Part shown: one piece after another, positions 31,772 to 43,503 of the stretch
Numbering within the stretch: the first letter of the stretch is position 1
Layout of the letters: the number at the start of each line of letters is the position of its first letter
NCBI GenBank assembly: GCA_000827495.1
Contig: KN817606.1
Coordinates: 100,258 to 146,086, forward strand
DNA from: Hypholoma sublateritium FD-334 SS-4
Taxonomy: Eukaryota; Basidiomycota; Agaricomycetes; Agaricales; Strophariaceae
DNA: 45,829 nt
Reading direction: 5' to 3'
The notes under the pieces: generated by a model
Database searches by the model: none
What the model was told of the DNA's origin: nothing
Seen by the model: the letters and a program-made list of their open reading frames with translations, nothing else
Translations under genes and position numbers: made by a program

Positions 31772-34269
31772 TCCGCTCGCTGTGCTCGCTCGCCACGTCA
31801 CATGTTCTACCATCACGTCTTCTGTATTTGTCATAGAGCCAGCGAGCTTGGACTGGCTAGCGAGTCTATCTGTTGTCCGTCCCTCCGATCGAACCTCGCA
31901 GATCACGAACTCCGTCTGCCCTGCATACCTCACGGGCGCCTCCTGTCGTCAGCCGGGGCATATGACCGCCCGCAACGCGCTTCCGAAACCCCTCTCCTTA
32001 CTTCGTATATCCGCTGTTCGACGCCTGCCGGGATGCGCGCTGTGGAATGCTACCTATCCGGCCCTTGTTGGCGTGCACTCTGTCTCCTGTCCCGTCCGCT
32101 ACAGCTGCCGCACGCCCCAGACCTGATTGCGGGTTGGATAAGCGCCTCATGGGGCGCTGCGCGGAGCTAAGTATCTGTGTACGTACGTACGTCTTGCGCG
32201 CATCTCGGTGCTGCGGATTCGTTAGGCGCCTGCCACACGTAATCTGTCCGCTCAAGTCAGGTCTCGTTGTGCCGCTCGTGCGAATTAATTACTGGGGAGC
32301 TTCGCCTGCTGGGTTTCACTTGCGATACAGTACACGCCCGACACGCTGAACGTGCTGTGTAGCGGGAACAGAAACTTACAACTTGAAAACCTCGTTCTGG
32401 ATAATGATCGATGCTTTGCTCTTGCTAAGGAGGGAATGATATCTGAGCGCGCGTCGCCAGTCACGCTGCGGGTTGTATGGATTTCGTGCGCAGCGCCCAC
32501 AGGCTATTTCTAGCTGTAATGCGCGACGTCCTATCGATTGTCTCTCGTAAACTACGTATTGCACGTCGCTCGTGATGTACGCTTACGCATTTTGCACCCC
32601 AAAAACCTCGACGCTGCGAGCACCTCGAATCAGCGGCGCATTCCATATCATGGGCGCACCCGGCGAGGCCGTTAATGATGGACTCAATCAGGCACGTTCT
32701 GGGATGATTGAATTCTGTTCGTGGAGAGGGAATCTAATGTCATACAAATGTTCTGAGTAAATTTAGAGACATAAATATATAGCTTCGTTGTTTCATCATA
32801 CTTCTCGCCGCGATGTAACTCGCTTGAGCGCGACACCAAAACGACACCCACGGATTGACATGCCATTTATTTGAATTTCGAAGCCCTTGCGATGAGCTCT
32901 GTTCTGGGAGGCGTGTGGACTGGACAACCCGCCTTAGTGAAGTCACGGTGTGCGATAAGGTGTCGGCCGTGTTACTCTCCGATGAGGTGGGAGGAAGCGC
33001 TGACGGGCGGTGGTCCCGTGGCTACTGCGCGGCGTTTGATGTTCTGGTAATTTATTCTTGTACTTACTGATACGCTCCCTACGTGCACATGCGCACCTTC
33101 CTTCTTATTGACCGCCCGCCTAAGTTTCTGCGCCGAGAACTCGCACGATCACTTGAGCGTCTAAGGTGTGCAATGTCGTGACCTTGGCGATTTTTTCGGG
33201 TGGAACACCAAGCGAGTGATGTGTCAGCCCCCAGTGGGAACGGGTACAAAAGCAGGTGGGCCAAGGGCACGATAGCGCGGAGAATCCGTGCTGATATCCC
33301 TCCCCCTCCTCCACCCCCGCGAAAATTCGCTCTTTCGCGCAGCGGCTACGGGCGCTTGTTCGCAGGCTGCGCCCGGCGTCGATCATATGTCATATCTGGC
33401 ACAGCACTGCACCTGATCGCTCCCTATCCGCAAGGCTGTGCTCGCCACGACGAGGCTGTGCATCGCACGGTGCGGGGGCTAAGAAGGGTGGATCCATGGA
33501 ACCTTTCTGCGTGGGACTCCGGTGCGTGCTCGCGGTCCCTTTTTTGCTTGGTTTTCCTCCATGGGCGTGGCTGGACCGGCGGCCACTTACCGCACGGCCC
33601 CCGAACGCTTCGCTGGACAGCAACGACAGCAGAGGTTCAATATCACTCCCGATTATACTGTGATTGTGCACTTGACAGGCGCCGGTGCTTGCAGTCATCT
33701 GGCCAGGACCATTAACGGTCGCTGGCCGGAGTATTCATTCGGTGTGGGCTGAACACTCTCACTGTCGTTCCTGGTTCGCCCTGCCGCTGGGTTGCGTGTC
33801 GTCAGTGTGCTAATTTTATCTGTGGACTCGGGCCTTCGGCCGATACGTCGCTGTCATGGCCGTGAGCCCTGAAATTTCTTTTCTTATTACTGTTTCTTGC
33901 CTTTCGGGGCGAACGCTGTAGTATCTCGGATTGTCACTTCATACTCGTATAGGATTCCCTCTCATAAACCGTTGCCTTATGTTTGTTAAATTAATGTTGA
34001 TTGTTTCCAGGCTGTAGCCATAATTAAAACGGGCTGTAAATACTCATTTTGGCCATACGCTTTGCTGTCCATTATACTATTTTAATATTATCACCGCCGT
34101 AAACGCCATGCCGACACGTTGACTCGGATGCCATGAAATTTTGGTAATCATGGCTCAAAAGCTGGTTATATACCCTTTTAAAACAGCAGCAACTGGCTCG
34201 CGATATTAGGAGACGGACACCCGGGAAGTCTGATATCAGCCACGATCGCACATATGGATAGGGACAACA
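31772..34269. other. 2.5-kb mixed-composition stretch, no supported gene
   Basis: No frame here has recognisable motifs. 33522-33752 is open for 76 codons and reads GPAATYRTAPERFAGQQRQQ, but starts or overlaps inconsistently with a second frame at 33200-33715; it may be a gene remnant. A (GTAC)n-like run sits at 32179-32192. 33760-34200 is AT-rich and empty. In the left arm the corresponding interval, 1680-3860, holds the gene fragment and a repeat unit instead. Confidence 0.35.
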
Positions 34270-35104
34270 TATTTCACCGGGAGAGAACTGCGCACCTACG
34301 CGTGCGAGGGCAGGTCTGAAGTGAGCGGTACATCTTGCGGAAGATTACCTGTCCAGGCGGCAGCGATGAGTGGCGCGTGATGCGCAGATAGATAGATGTG
34401 GTACTGGGGAACACGCGCCGGGCGCACCAGCGCAGATTGAAGCAGGCGGTGAACTCTTTGTAGACACCTAGCATACCTGCGCGCTACGCGATCGTACATA
34501 GCGACGCATACGGACGCGATTTGAACCGACAAAGGTACAGCCTGCGTGGCCTGTGCAGGGCTAGGAAGTCGGCGATGGATAGATCGGTGGGGTGAGGATT
34601 GGCTGTGATGTGAGTTGTGGATAGGCAAGCAGCAGGAACTGTGAATCATGCGTCAGATCAGCGGCGATCGGGATGTGATGCGATGCGATACCTTGGGGTG
34701 AATGCGTGCACCAAATACTGGGGCAGGGTTGTCGGACACGGCGTGGATGGACAGACAGAGTACGGCGAGAGGGAATGGAGGTGGTCGTCGCAGAGAGTAC
34801 AAGCAGGCCATTTCACTGGGTCCGAAACAACTGCGGAGCGCGCGCTCATGGCGTAGCCTGTGCGGCGCGCATCTGCAGCAACTCGATTCCCTGAATGGCC
34901 TGCGGAGCGCTGTCGCGATGTACGCGATGTTGGGAGCCATATTGGAATTGGTGCTGGCGAGGAGCCTACTGGAGGAAGGGAGTGCTTGGTGACATCGATG
35001 GGCGGATCAGGGTCATGATGGGGTCATGGACGTGGATAACGAAGGACAGTCGACGCTGTGGAAGACCAGCCTATTTTAAGCTCCGCAGCCGAGAGTATTT
35101 TTAG
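34270..35104 (-). repeat. GC-rich repeat unit, left-facing, type C
   Basis: The head GTATTTTTAG at 35095-35104 follows CTCCGCAGCCGAGA. About 34305-34930 is the inverted partner of 990-1665; reverse-complement landmarks include GTACTGGGGAACACGCG, GTACAGCCTGCGTGGC and CAACTGCGGAGCGCGCGCTC. Frames are not conserved. Confidence 0.65.
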
Positions 35105-35559
35105 GCTGCCGTCCTGCCTGCTGTTTAGGGGAATTATTTGTGTGCGGCTGTCAATCACGATATAGTTTACTGGAGAACCGGCTGAGGATAAACAGACGAT
35201 CTCATTTGGCTTACTTATATCGACGCTATCCGTATTGAAACGTGCTTTCCCGATAATACGTATATGAAATTGTGTGTACTACAACATATGTAATGGATCG
35301 CGTACTCGATACATCTGTTCCGTGGGATACGCCGCACGCGGGGGAGCAGAAATTGATCAAACAACGTCCAGCGGGGACGAGAAAGCGGGTAATTAGCAGA
35401 CATGCATGCATACGCCCTATGTACCCCATCGCTCCGGCTCGACGGCACACGCTAGCAAGTCGGAATATAGTCAGAGGAAAGGGCCTTCGATCACAGCCGG
35501 CTGGGGAAGTATGGAGTCTTCTACAATGGGTGCGCGACGCTGCTTCATAGTAATATCTA
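35105..35559. other. AT-rich spacer, no gene seen
   Basis: An AT-rich segment between two left-facing units, with no ORF or terminal repeats seen. Confidence 0.35.
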
Positions 35560-36914
35560 TGAGCGCGAGCTCACCCGGATGGAAGAACCCACCCTGGCCG
35601 GCTGCGAAGGTACGGCGGAGACAACTGTGTTATGTGCTGTGTGACGCGTGTGGAGGGACTGGCGAGTGCAGAGATGAGCCTGACTCGCAGGCGGGGCCGG
35701 TCAAAATTAATACACTGATAGCGGAGCACACGGGCGGACCGCGGGTGCCCCGCAGAAGTTCTGTCGGCCCCGTCTGCGCGGGCTGCAGTAGCCACACCCT
35801 CCAGGAAGGAGAAACGAAGGATAGAGATAAAAAAGGAAAATGAAAGTTGGCTATGGAGATAAAATGAAGGATTGATGAAAACAAGGGACGGAAACAAAAA
35901 ATGAAGGATACACGCCGTCCTAGTAGAGGTGGGCGTACAATCGGCACCGCGGCCGCGCGCGTGGACAAGGCCCAGGTTTTTTTGAAAAGGCATAGCGAGG
36001 CGCACTTGCGCGTGCGAGGGCACGTCGCGCGCTGTGTCTCGCGAGTTCTGTGGATGGACCCGTCCAGGTGGCGGCGGCGGCGGCAGGCGATGGGCGCCGG
36101 ATGGTCGGTGATATGAGAGGAGAGAGACAGGGAGGAGCAGAACCGAAGATCGGTACAGATCGGGGTGTTTTCCGTCGGCATAGGATGCGACAGAAGCAGT
36201 CGGCGCACCCTCCAGGAAGGAGAAACGCAGGATAAAGATAAAAGGAAAATGAAAGTGGGTGATGGAGATAACATGAAGGCCGATGAAAACAAGGGATGGA
36301 AACAAAAAATGAGGGATACACACCGTCCCAGTAGGGGTGAGCGTGCAATCGGCACCGCGGCCGCTTGCGTGGACAGGGCCCAGGATTTATTTTGAAGCCA
36401 CAGCGAGGCGCACTTGCGCCGCGCGCGTGCGAGGGCACGTCGCGCGACGTGTCTCGCGAGTTCTGTCCATGGACCCGTCCAGGCGGTGGCGGCTGCGGGC
36501 GATGGGCGCCGAATGGTCGGTGATATGAGAGGAGAGAGGCAGGGAGGGGAAGAGCCAGAGATCGGGGAAGATCGAGTGTCTTGAGCGTGCGTACCTGCAA
36601 AGGAACCGAAGGCTTGAATCCTCGGCATGGTATGCACGAAGCGGCGACGGGGCGGGGCCCACTGCACTCTGAATCGCATCCATTGCAGACTCTCGATACC
36701 GCGATAAGCCTGCGGTGCGCGCAGAAGCAGCGCAGTACATTGGTGACGATGGCGGTCGAGTTGGATGTTCTGGAGGTGGGGGGGGGGGTGATGGCGGTGT
36801 GTCGACGTTATCACGGACGTGGGACTGTAGGTGATGGACGTGGATAGCGAAGCAGTCGACGCTGCGGCACCCGCCGATCGATGGTCGGAAGACCGGGCCG
36901 TTACTTATTTTTAG
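35560..36914 (-). repeat. GC-rich repeat unit, left-facing, with internal duplication
   Basis: The head TTATTTTTAG at 36905-36914 follows GACCGGGCCG. A donor-like GCAG|GTACGCAC lies at 36594 on the minus strand. The body contains an internal direct duplication of period 411 bp (35798 and 36209). Long minus-strand frames span it because both copies lack stops in that frame. I treat these as composition-driven, since other units do not conserve them. Confidence 0.55.
35798..36600 (+). repeat. direct tandem duplication, period 411 bp
   Basis: The block starting CCTCCAGGAAGGAGAAAC at 35798 recurs at 36209. Both copies contain GAAAACAAGGGA, CACCGCGGCCGC, GAGGGCACGTCGCGCG and GGGCGCCG(G/A)ATGGTCGG. 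Part of the same sequence appears once more, degraded, at about 37155-37260. Confidence 0.8.
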
Positions 36915-36989
36915 TGTCTACATGCACGCATGCGGCTCATTCTGGGAGTGCGCCTGACGCAGGCGCGGACCAGACGATTACTTCGACAG

Positions 36990-38039
36990 CGGGGCACGAG
37001 CAAGCGTCCGGCGGGAACGCATGCGCGCACGCGCCCCGCAAGTCAGTACGCCCCCATCCGCGCTAGATAGACGGCGCACGCATGATGCCTAGCAATGATG
37101 GCACGCATTGAAAATTGTACGATGCGGATACGATAAGTACCCGAATGCGCATGTGGAGGAAAGTGGATGGAAATGAAAACAACGGGCGAAATAAAATAAG
37201 GGGTACTGAAAAACGAGGCGCACATTCGGCGGCCGCCGACGTGGACAGGGTTGATCGAATTGCAGCATTTCGAGCGAGGCGCACCCTCGCATGCAAGGGT
37301 AATGCATGGCGTCCGGTGCGTCCCGCTCAGTGCTCTCGGGCCCTGTCCAGGGTGTGGCCAGCGAGGTGATAGACGATAGACGATCAGCGGCGTGCGCTCG
37401 AGGCTCACTAGGTGATGGGAAAGAAGGAACGGCCAGTGGGGTGACCAGGATGAAAGGCGCTGAGAAAGAAAGGGAACAGCGCTCCAGGGAAAACGACGCA
37501 GGCACATTACGATTTAATGGAACCCTTGTTACGCATGCGCTCCGTTCAGCGTGGATGTGCGCGGCGGATGCGCATCCGGATGATGTAGAGTTCCGCACGC
37601 AAGGCCTGCGGCGTTCGATCTGAGATGCGCTGTGGGAGGTGAATGACTGGGCGATGGTCGATATGCAGCGATGGCTGGCTGGAACCGGCGCAGGCGGGGC
37701 ATGGCTGCGGGCGTCATGCTCCATAATGGCGGGATGCGGATGTATGGTACGCACATCAATCGCGGCGAGGGCACCGCAGCCCTTCCTTATCCAGGAAATA
37801 TCTGCAAGGCTAGGACACGAGGCAGAGCCCGCGCTGGTGCGCACCTGCAGAAGCGACGCAGCGATGGGCTTGCGGAGGACTGGCGGAGCGATTTGTGCCG
37901 GCGAAAGTGCTACTCCAGTGGAGATGGGCGACGGATGCGCTGCGGACGACGTTGGGAGTGTTGATGATGGCCGTCGACATTCAAGCAGACTCGGAGTCGA
38001 AGCGGCAAATGGACGGGGGACGTGTCTGCGTATTTTTAG
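36990..38039 (-). repeat. GC-rich repeat unit, left-facing
   Basis: Ends with the head GTATTTTTAG at 38030-38039. It starts near the GCACGAGCAAGCGTCCGGCG block, also seen at 24830-24860. It lies head-to-head with the unit at 38071. No gene. Confidence 0.55.
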
Positions 38040-38080
38040 AACGGCATCAAACGGCATCGTGGCCGAAGTGCTAAAAATAC
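38030..38080. repeat. head-to-head junction of two repeat units
   Basis: GTATTTTTAG at 38030-38039 and CTAAAAATAC at 38071-38080 are exact reverse complements separated by 31 bp. Left-facing units lie to the left and right-facing units to the right. Confidence 0.85.
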
Positions 38081-40660
38081 CCGGCCTATTCGGCTTGTGC
38101 TCCGGCCGCGGTGCTGCGAGTCGACGTCCAGCCAACGCCCAGCAGTTACTCTGCCAGCGACATCGACCAGCATCTTCCGCCCATCCATACCAAGGCAGAA
38201 CAGACTCCAATTCACTAGGAACTGCCTTCAGTTGTGCACATACCCTCCCATCGTGCGCATCGAGACAGAAATCCGCAGGCTCAGCGCAGCATCTGCAGGT
38301 AAGCACCAAGCATACCCGCTCCAGATTCAGTTGAACTCGATAACTAGACCTGCGCGTCCCAAGCCGCGGACGCCCGTATTTCACGCCACTCCGGCCTCCG
38401 CCCTCTCCGATCCGCCCCGCGTACGAATACGCACCGACCAGAACTTTACCAGAACCACTGCGCTTTGCCCAACCGCCGATTGGCCATTCCTATCTCTGCG
38501 TCAACTTCACTGCCATCGCCGTCGATCAAACTCCTGATTCCAGCTTCCATCCATCCCCCGATGACCTGTTCTGCCCTAGGCACGAGTACATCTGTCTTTC
38601 ACGCATGGTGCCCTCCGCCGGCTCCGATACGCTTCGTACAGCTATGCAAACTGAACAAAACCACTCCTTCGATCTTCAACTGTTCCTGTCCACCCCAGAA
38701 CGGATGCACCGTGCATCAACCTCAGAATCGGAGCCATCGCCGCACATCCGATGCCTCATTCCCGCTGCCATCCATCGCCCGATTCCCCTGATTCCATCCA
38801 TCCAGGATATCAGCCTACACCCCGCTCCCCACTGGCAGTCCAGCGCTGCAGGCCGCGACGCTTGCGCTTACCTCTCATGCGCACCCGCCGTCACGCATGC
38901 TCATGCGCCGTAGCGGAGTGCATGTGTGATGCCATACGCGTAGTCGGCCTACTTCGATCTGGCTGTACGCTTCAAGCGTGCATTATCGGTGTCTTGTAAC
39001 CAGTCGTACCGCTCGCTCCCCAGCGCATTCATCGCCCGCGGAAATCTTACGCCGCGATCCGCCACGCGGCGCGCACCACCCCACCCTCCACACCAGTACG
39101 TCCACCATCTAGCTCGCCCAGGTCAGGTGTCGCAGGCTACGGCTATGTCGGGCATCTCATGCGCATTCGCCACTACACCCATCTGTGCGCGACGGAGGGC
39201 ATGTACGGAGTCCACGGAATAATAGCCTGTGTCGTTCGGTACTGGCGCTGCACGTTCTATGTCCTGCTCAGGGTGCGCTGCGCATACTTCCGCTGACGCC
39301 CTGCGGCTCTCCGCGCTGTTCCCGCTGTTCCCTGCCACCGTCTGTACCACCTACCGCGCGCCATCGCATCGTCTTACGCCGCCTGGACAGATACTTTATA
39401 TGGCTCCCGCGGAGCGCAGCGTCCCGCAACTTCCCCTTTGCCCAGTGCACCCCTCGATCACCTCGTCTCCTGCTCTAGACCTTCGCTTGGACCGTGCGCC
39501 GCCCGCGCGGACGGGACAGACGCCATATCAGCGGGGCGCTGCCTCTGCGCGCACCCCGCTGGTACCCGAATTGTCTGGTCCCCCCGCGCGCTGCGGTTCA
39601 CGGAGACAGCGCCACCCTCCTCGCTTATATACTGTATCTGACATTGCGCGTCGCCTGGACCGTGCATCCCGACAATGCACGCGCCTGCGCCTGCAGCCAC
39701 GGCGTGTGTTCTCTCGCTTTTCGATCGCCAGCGCCTGCTGCCGATCTGAAGATGTACCCCGTGTGCGCACTGCGTGCGCGCGGACGAGGTACGACCATGA
39801 ATTCGCGGAGCTTCGCGCGTGGGCATTTAACCCACCTGCGCATGCCCCGCTATATGAGCATTCTGGTAAATCATCCGCGCATGCGTTTTGCGCAAAACGC
39901 ACGGGCGTAGATAATGACTTCCCCCCTGACACGGGCCGTCCCCTGATCGCGCGTCCCGTCCATCGACTGCCGCGGCGGTGATCTCCACCATCACTCCCCA
40001 ACCCCGTATCTGACCGCGCCATTCTCCGCGTAGCATGCGATCTCCCGGATTACAGCGCCGTCGTCGGCTGATGATGTCCGTCCAGGGGGTGCGACGTCCA
40101 TATGTCACGCGCTTCTCTCCTGGATGAACATATTCCTCGTGTCGAGCAGACGGCGTTGTTTGGCGGTTGACGTACCTGCGGTAGAATATATATTCGCCCA
40201 CCGCTCCGGACGCCCGCACGTGGATCCTCCGAGGAGCGCATGCGCCCAGCGTGCGTCATCGATTTGGCGCCGATGGGATTCTATTTTGCGGAGCACCGGC
40301 GCGCGTGCGTGCGTGTCGGCCGTGTTCTTGCGCCCCGCTTAAGAAGGATATGATAAACGTCTCCGCGCCAGCACGCAGCGCGCACTGTGCCGCACGCGCA
40401 TATACTTACCCATGCGCTGGCGACTTGGAGGAATGAAATTGGTCGAGCTGCTCAGCGGGCGCGGGAGGTGTCATGGCATGTACTGCCACCTGTAACAATA
40501 TTCGCCTCAGTCCAGCTTCATCTCGCGTACGCATGCTAGACGTATCTGTAAGGAGACGTAGGTTGGGTTGGGTCAGCGCAGCTGACGCGGAACGCGGGCA
40601 GAACGAGCTGCTTCGGCGGGCGGGTTCTGTCCACAAGGTCTTACAGATTCGTCTTTCCGT
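38071..40660 (+). repeat. GC-rich repeat unit, right-facing, type B
   Basis: The head CTAAAAATACCCGGCC is followed by TATTCGGCTTGTGC and CTCTGCCAGCGACATCGACC. A donor-like CTGCAG|GTAAGCACC lies at 38299. GCCATCGCCGTCGATCA is shared with 43868. The hairpin is at 39526-39564. The distal blocks are at 40045-40135 (GCGCCGTCGTC; ATGATGTCCGTCCAGGG; CTCTCCTGGATGAACATA). It is the inverted partner of 18535-20177. No conserved frame. Confidence 0.65.
39526..39564. repeat. conserved family hairpin
   Basis: TATCAGCGGGGCGC pairs with GCACCCCGCTGGTA around the loop TGCCTCTGCGC. One mismatch and one G:T pair break the stem, compared with a perfect stem at 19147-19185. The loop is identical. Confidence 0.65.
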
Positions 40661-41163
40661 CTTTATTTAATGCTATGTTTGATGAACAATGAACTAAGTG
40701 AATTTATTACAAGCTATGCAGGATGCTTGGGGCCGTAAATACTATACGTGTAAATGCTAAGCTGTCTGCAGTATTAATGGGTGTTATATGCATCTGAGAA
40801 ATTTAATTGTTGAGTGTCAAGGGATGGGTGGGTGGGACAAAGAGTATGGATCGCGTATCTAGCTTAGACGACGCGAGATTCGGCTCCCAAGTGAAGTGGG
40901 CGAAGTGGGAAGTCTTCGCCACTTTACTTGCCACTCAGCTGGACGCCGGTAGCTTAGCTAATCGCTGTGTATTTTAAAAAAAAGTCTAACAGTAAAATTT
41001 CCGGGTGAGTTTAACAGAAAGACTCCCAAATATCTCCTCTACACACAGAGAGGTACATGATGCAATGTCATTGGACTGCATGGAATCGGCCGCCCGTTGT
41101 GCCTCACATGTGCTGGGAGAATGACCCGTGTGTGTCGGCATCTCGGCTATGCGGGCCGTCAAA
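40661..41163. other. AT-rich spacer with a small hairpin
   Basis: An AT-rich interval between two type B units, with no gene seen. Within it 40888-40905 and 40914-40930 form an imperfect 17-bp stem (CAAGTGAAGTGGGCGAAG with CTTCGCCACTTTACTTG) around an 8-nt loop, possibly a MITE remnant. Confidence 0.45.
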
Positions 41164-43490
41164 CTAAAAATACCCTGGAGCGGCAAAGCCAGCTCGCGCT
41201 CCGAGTGCTGCTTCGACTCGACTGCCACCCTCCAGCGTCGTCCACGACCAGCATCGTCCACCGATCCTTATCTACGCAGCACCTATTTCAGCTCATTTCT
41301 CAGCCGCCGGTATCAATGTACCTGGTCGATCGCATCGCGCATATCGCGACTGCAACGCCCGCAGGGCCAGGGCGTCATCTGCAGGTACGCACAGGCGCCG
41401 CTGCTGCACTCCGCAGATGACAATCGATTAAAAAGATGTTCATGCGCTGAGATGGTTGCGAGTACTCGCCACCCTCCATCGATTCGATCCGCTCTACCTA
41501 GCAATGCAACAAGGCTGATGTACACCTGAGCGGTATGTGCACCATCCTGCATGACCACATCCTGCCTCCGTCCTATCGGATCTGACGCCAGACGCCCGCC
41601 GTCAACATGTACAAGCCTAGTGCATATTCTTCCCATCTATCGGCCGTAACCCCGCCCATCCACCGTCCTCCTCGCCGAGCCAGCCCACGCAGGCCGTGAT
41701 GATTATGCTGCACCACTCATTCACACTCGCCCTCAAGTACGATCGTTCAACAAGGGGGAGTGAATGTATGGGATGACCAATCTAATCGGCCTGCGTCAAT
41801 CTGCCTTGGAGCATCAAATACGTATTGTATCAATTCATCAACCGCAGCCCCGTCACGCGCCGCACACCATCCCATCCTCCACTCTTGCGCATTCATCTTT
41901 TACCGCTCGCCCAGATCAGGCGCTGCAGGCGGCGCATATTTGGCCCTATATCCCATGCACACCCGCCGCCGCCGCCGCGCCCACCCGTACGCGCGCGACG
42001 GAGCGCATGTGTAGCTGTCCGGACAGCTGGCCTGCGCCGTTATGTCCTGGCACTGTGCGTGCCCGCTGACGCCCCGTATCTCCGCGCTGGCCACGCCGCT
42101 CCTTTCTACCGCCTCGTCGCCTAACACGTGCCGACCGTGCGCGACCGCATCCTCTGCTGCCGCCTGGATGGACAGCTGATATACCCCCCACGGAGCGCAG
42201 CGCCCGGTGCACCTCGCAGGTGGGCGCGCGCGCGCCGCTGTGCATTGCCATTTGTGCCCATCCATGCGCGACCTGCGCTTGTGCCGGTCGGTCCTTCGCC
42301 TCTGCCTAGGATCCCCCTCGATCACTTCGTTTCTTGCTCTAGACCGTGCGCTGGACCGTGCGCTGCCCGCGCGGATGGGGCCGACGTCATATCAGCGAGG
42401 TGCTGCCATCTGCGCTCACCCTGCTGATCTCGATTGGCATTGCTTCCCCGCGCGCTGCGTTTCATGGACACAGCGTACGCATCGCGCAACCCTCCTCACG
42501 CATGCGATGTACCCGGCACAGCGCTGTTCTGCAGCATGCATCCCGCCAATCCACGCGTCTGCACCTGCAGCCACGGCGCGCGTACTCTCGCTTCTCAATG
42601 ACCAGGGCCTGCTGCCGATCTACAGAATGCACCCCGTGTGGGTACTGCGCGTGCGCGGGACGGGTTATCGCGGGGCATCTGCGCGTAGGCCTTCAGCCCA
42701 CCTGCGCATGCCCCGCTCTGCAACCTTTTGTGTGGCGTTTCGCGCAAAGCGCACGGGGGTAAGGAATGCCTAACGTCATAACATGGGCCTCCCTTGATCG
42801 CACTTTCCGTCCAGGGCCTCTTCACGTCCCACCCTCCACCCACATCCATTTTCGTTTTCTGGGCCGTTCGCTGCCTCGCGTGCGATCTGCCGGATTACGG
42901 CGCCGTCGTCAGATGATGATGTCCGTCCAGGGGGTGCGGCGCCCATATATCACGCACTTTTTCTCCTGGATGAACATGTGCAAGCAAGATGTCAATCAGA
43001 CTGACGGCGTTGTTTGGCGGTTGAAGTGCCTGCGGCAGCCTGGTTGACCTTGCATATATATTCGCCCACCGCCCAGCGGACGGGCGGGGAACGCAAACAC
43101 CGATAGCCATTTCTTGCATGCTCCGAATTCGAGTCGTCAGTGGTGAGCGCGCCGGGGATCTGGCGCGGACGGGATAATGTTCCGCGGAGCGCCTGTGCGT
43201 GTATACATAGCTGCCGCGGGCTTACGCTCCGCTTACAAGGTAATTCGCCATGCCCGTGCCAACATTCAGCGCGCGATGGCCCATGGGTCTCGTGCGCACA
43301 TACCCCTGCGTCGTCGACTTGAAGGGGTGAAGCGGATTGAGCTCCTCAGCGGGAGGGTCGGGACTCCCTACACATGAGGATGCCCATGGCGCGTTGGCAC
43401 GCGCTAACTACTTCGCCGTATCTTTTCGGTCCTAGCGCGAAATCGAAGAGCGGACAAAGGACGAGGCAGACGGCCGGCGTTCGCCGATGT
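41164..43490 (+). repeat. GC-rich repeat unit, right-facing, type B
   Basis: The head CTAAAAATACCCTGG is followed by AGCTCGCGCTCCGAGTGCTG. A donor-like CTGCAG|GTACGCAC lies at 41385. The hairpin is at 42390-42428. Distal blocks are at 42890-42980, and the tail CACATGAGGATGCCCATGGC is shared with about 45610. It is the inverted partner of 15580-17583. No conserved frame. Confidence 0.65.
42390..42428. repeat. conserved family hairpin, degenerate
   Basis: TATCAGCGAGGTGC and TCACCCTGCTGAT form an imperfect stem around a TGCCATCTGCG-like loop, at the same relative position as in the neighbouring units. Confidence 0.5.
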
Positions 43491-43503
43491 GCGGGCCGAT
43501 GTG

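Noticed and set aside
31149..31933. Protein-like similarity between the plus-strand frame at 31149 and the minus-strand frame at 31505-31933
   Set aside because: It is explained by the DNA-level fold-back; both frames contain N bases and lack gene structure.
35630..36814. 394-codon minus-strand open frame
   Set aside because: It spans the 411-bp tandem duplication; openness in both copies follows from copying. No known domain is visible, it lies inside a repeat unit, and an overlapping frame is just as open.
37089..38384. 431-codon minus-strand open frame
   Set aside because: It crosses the head-to-head junction of two repeat units, so it cannot be one ancestral gene, and it shows no motif.
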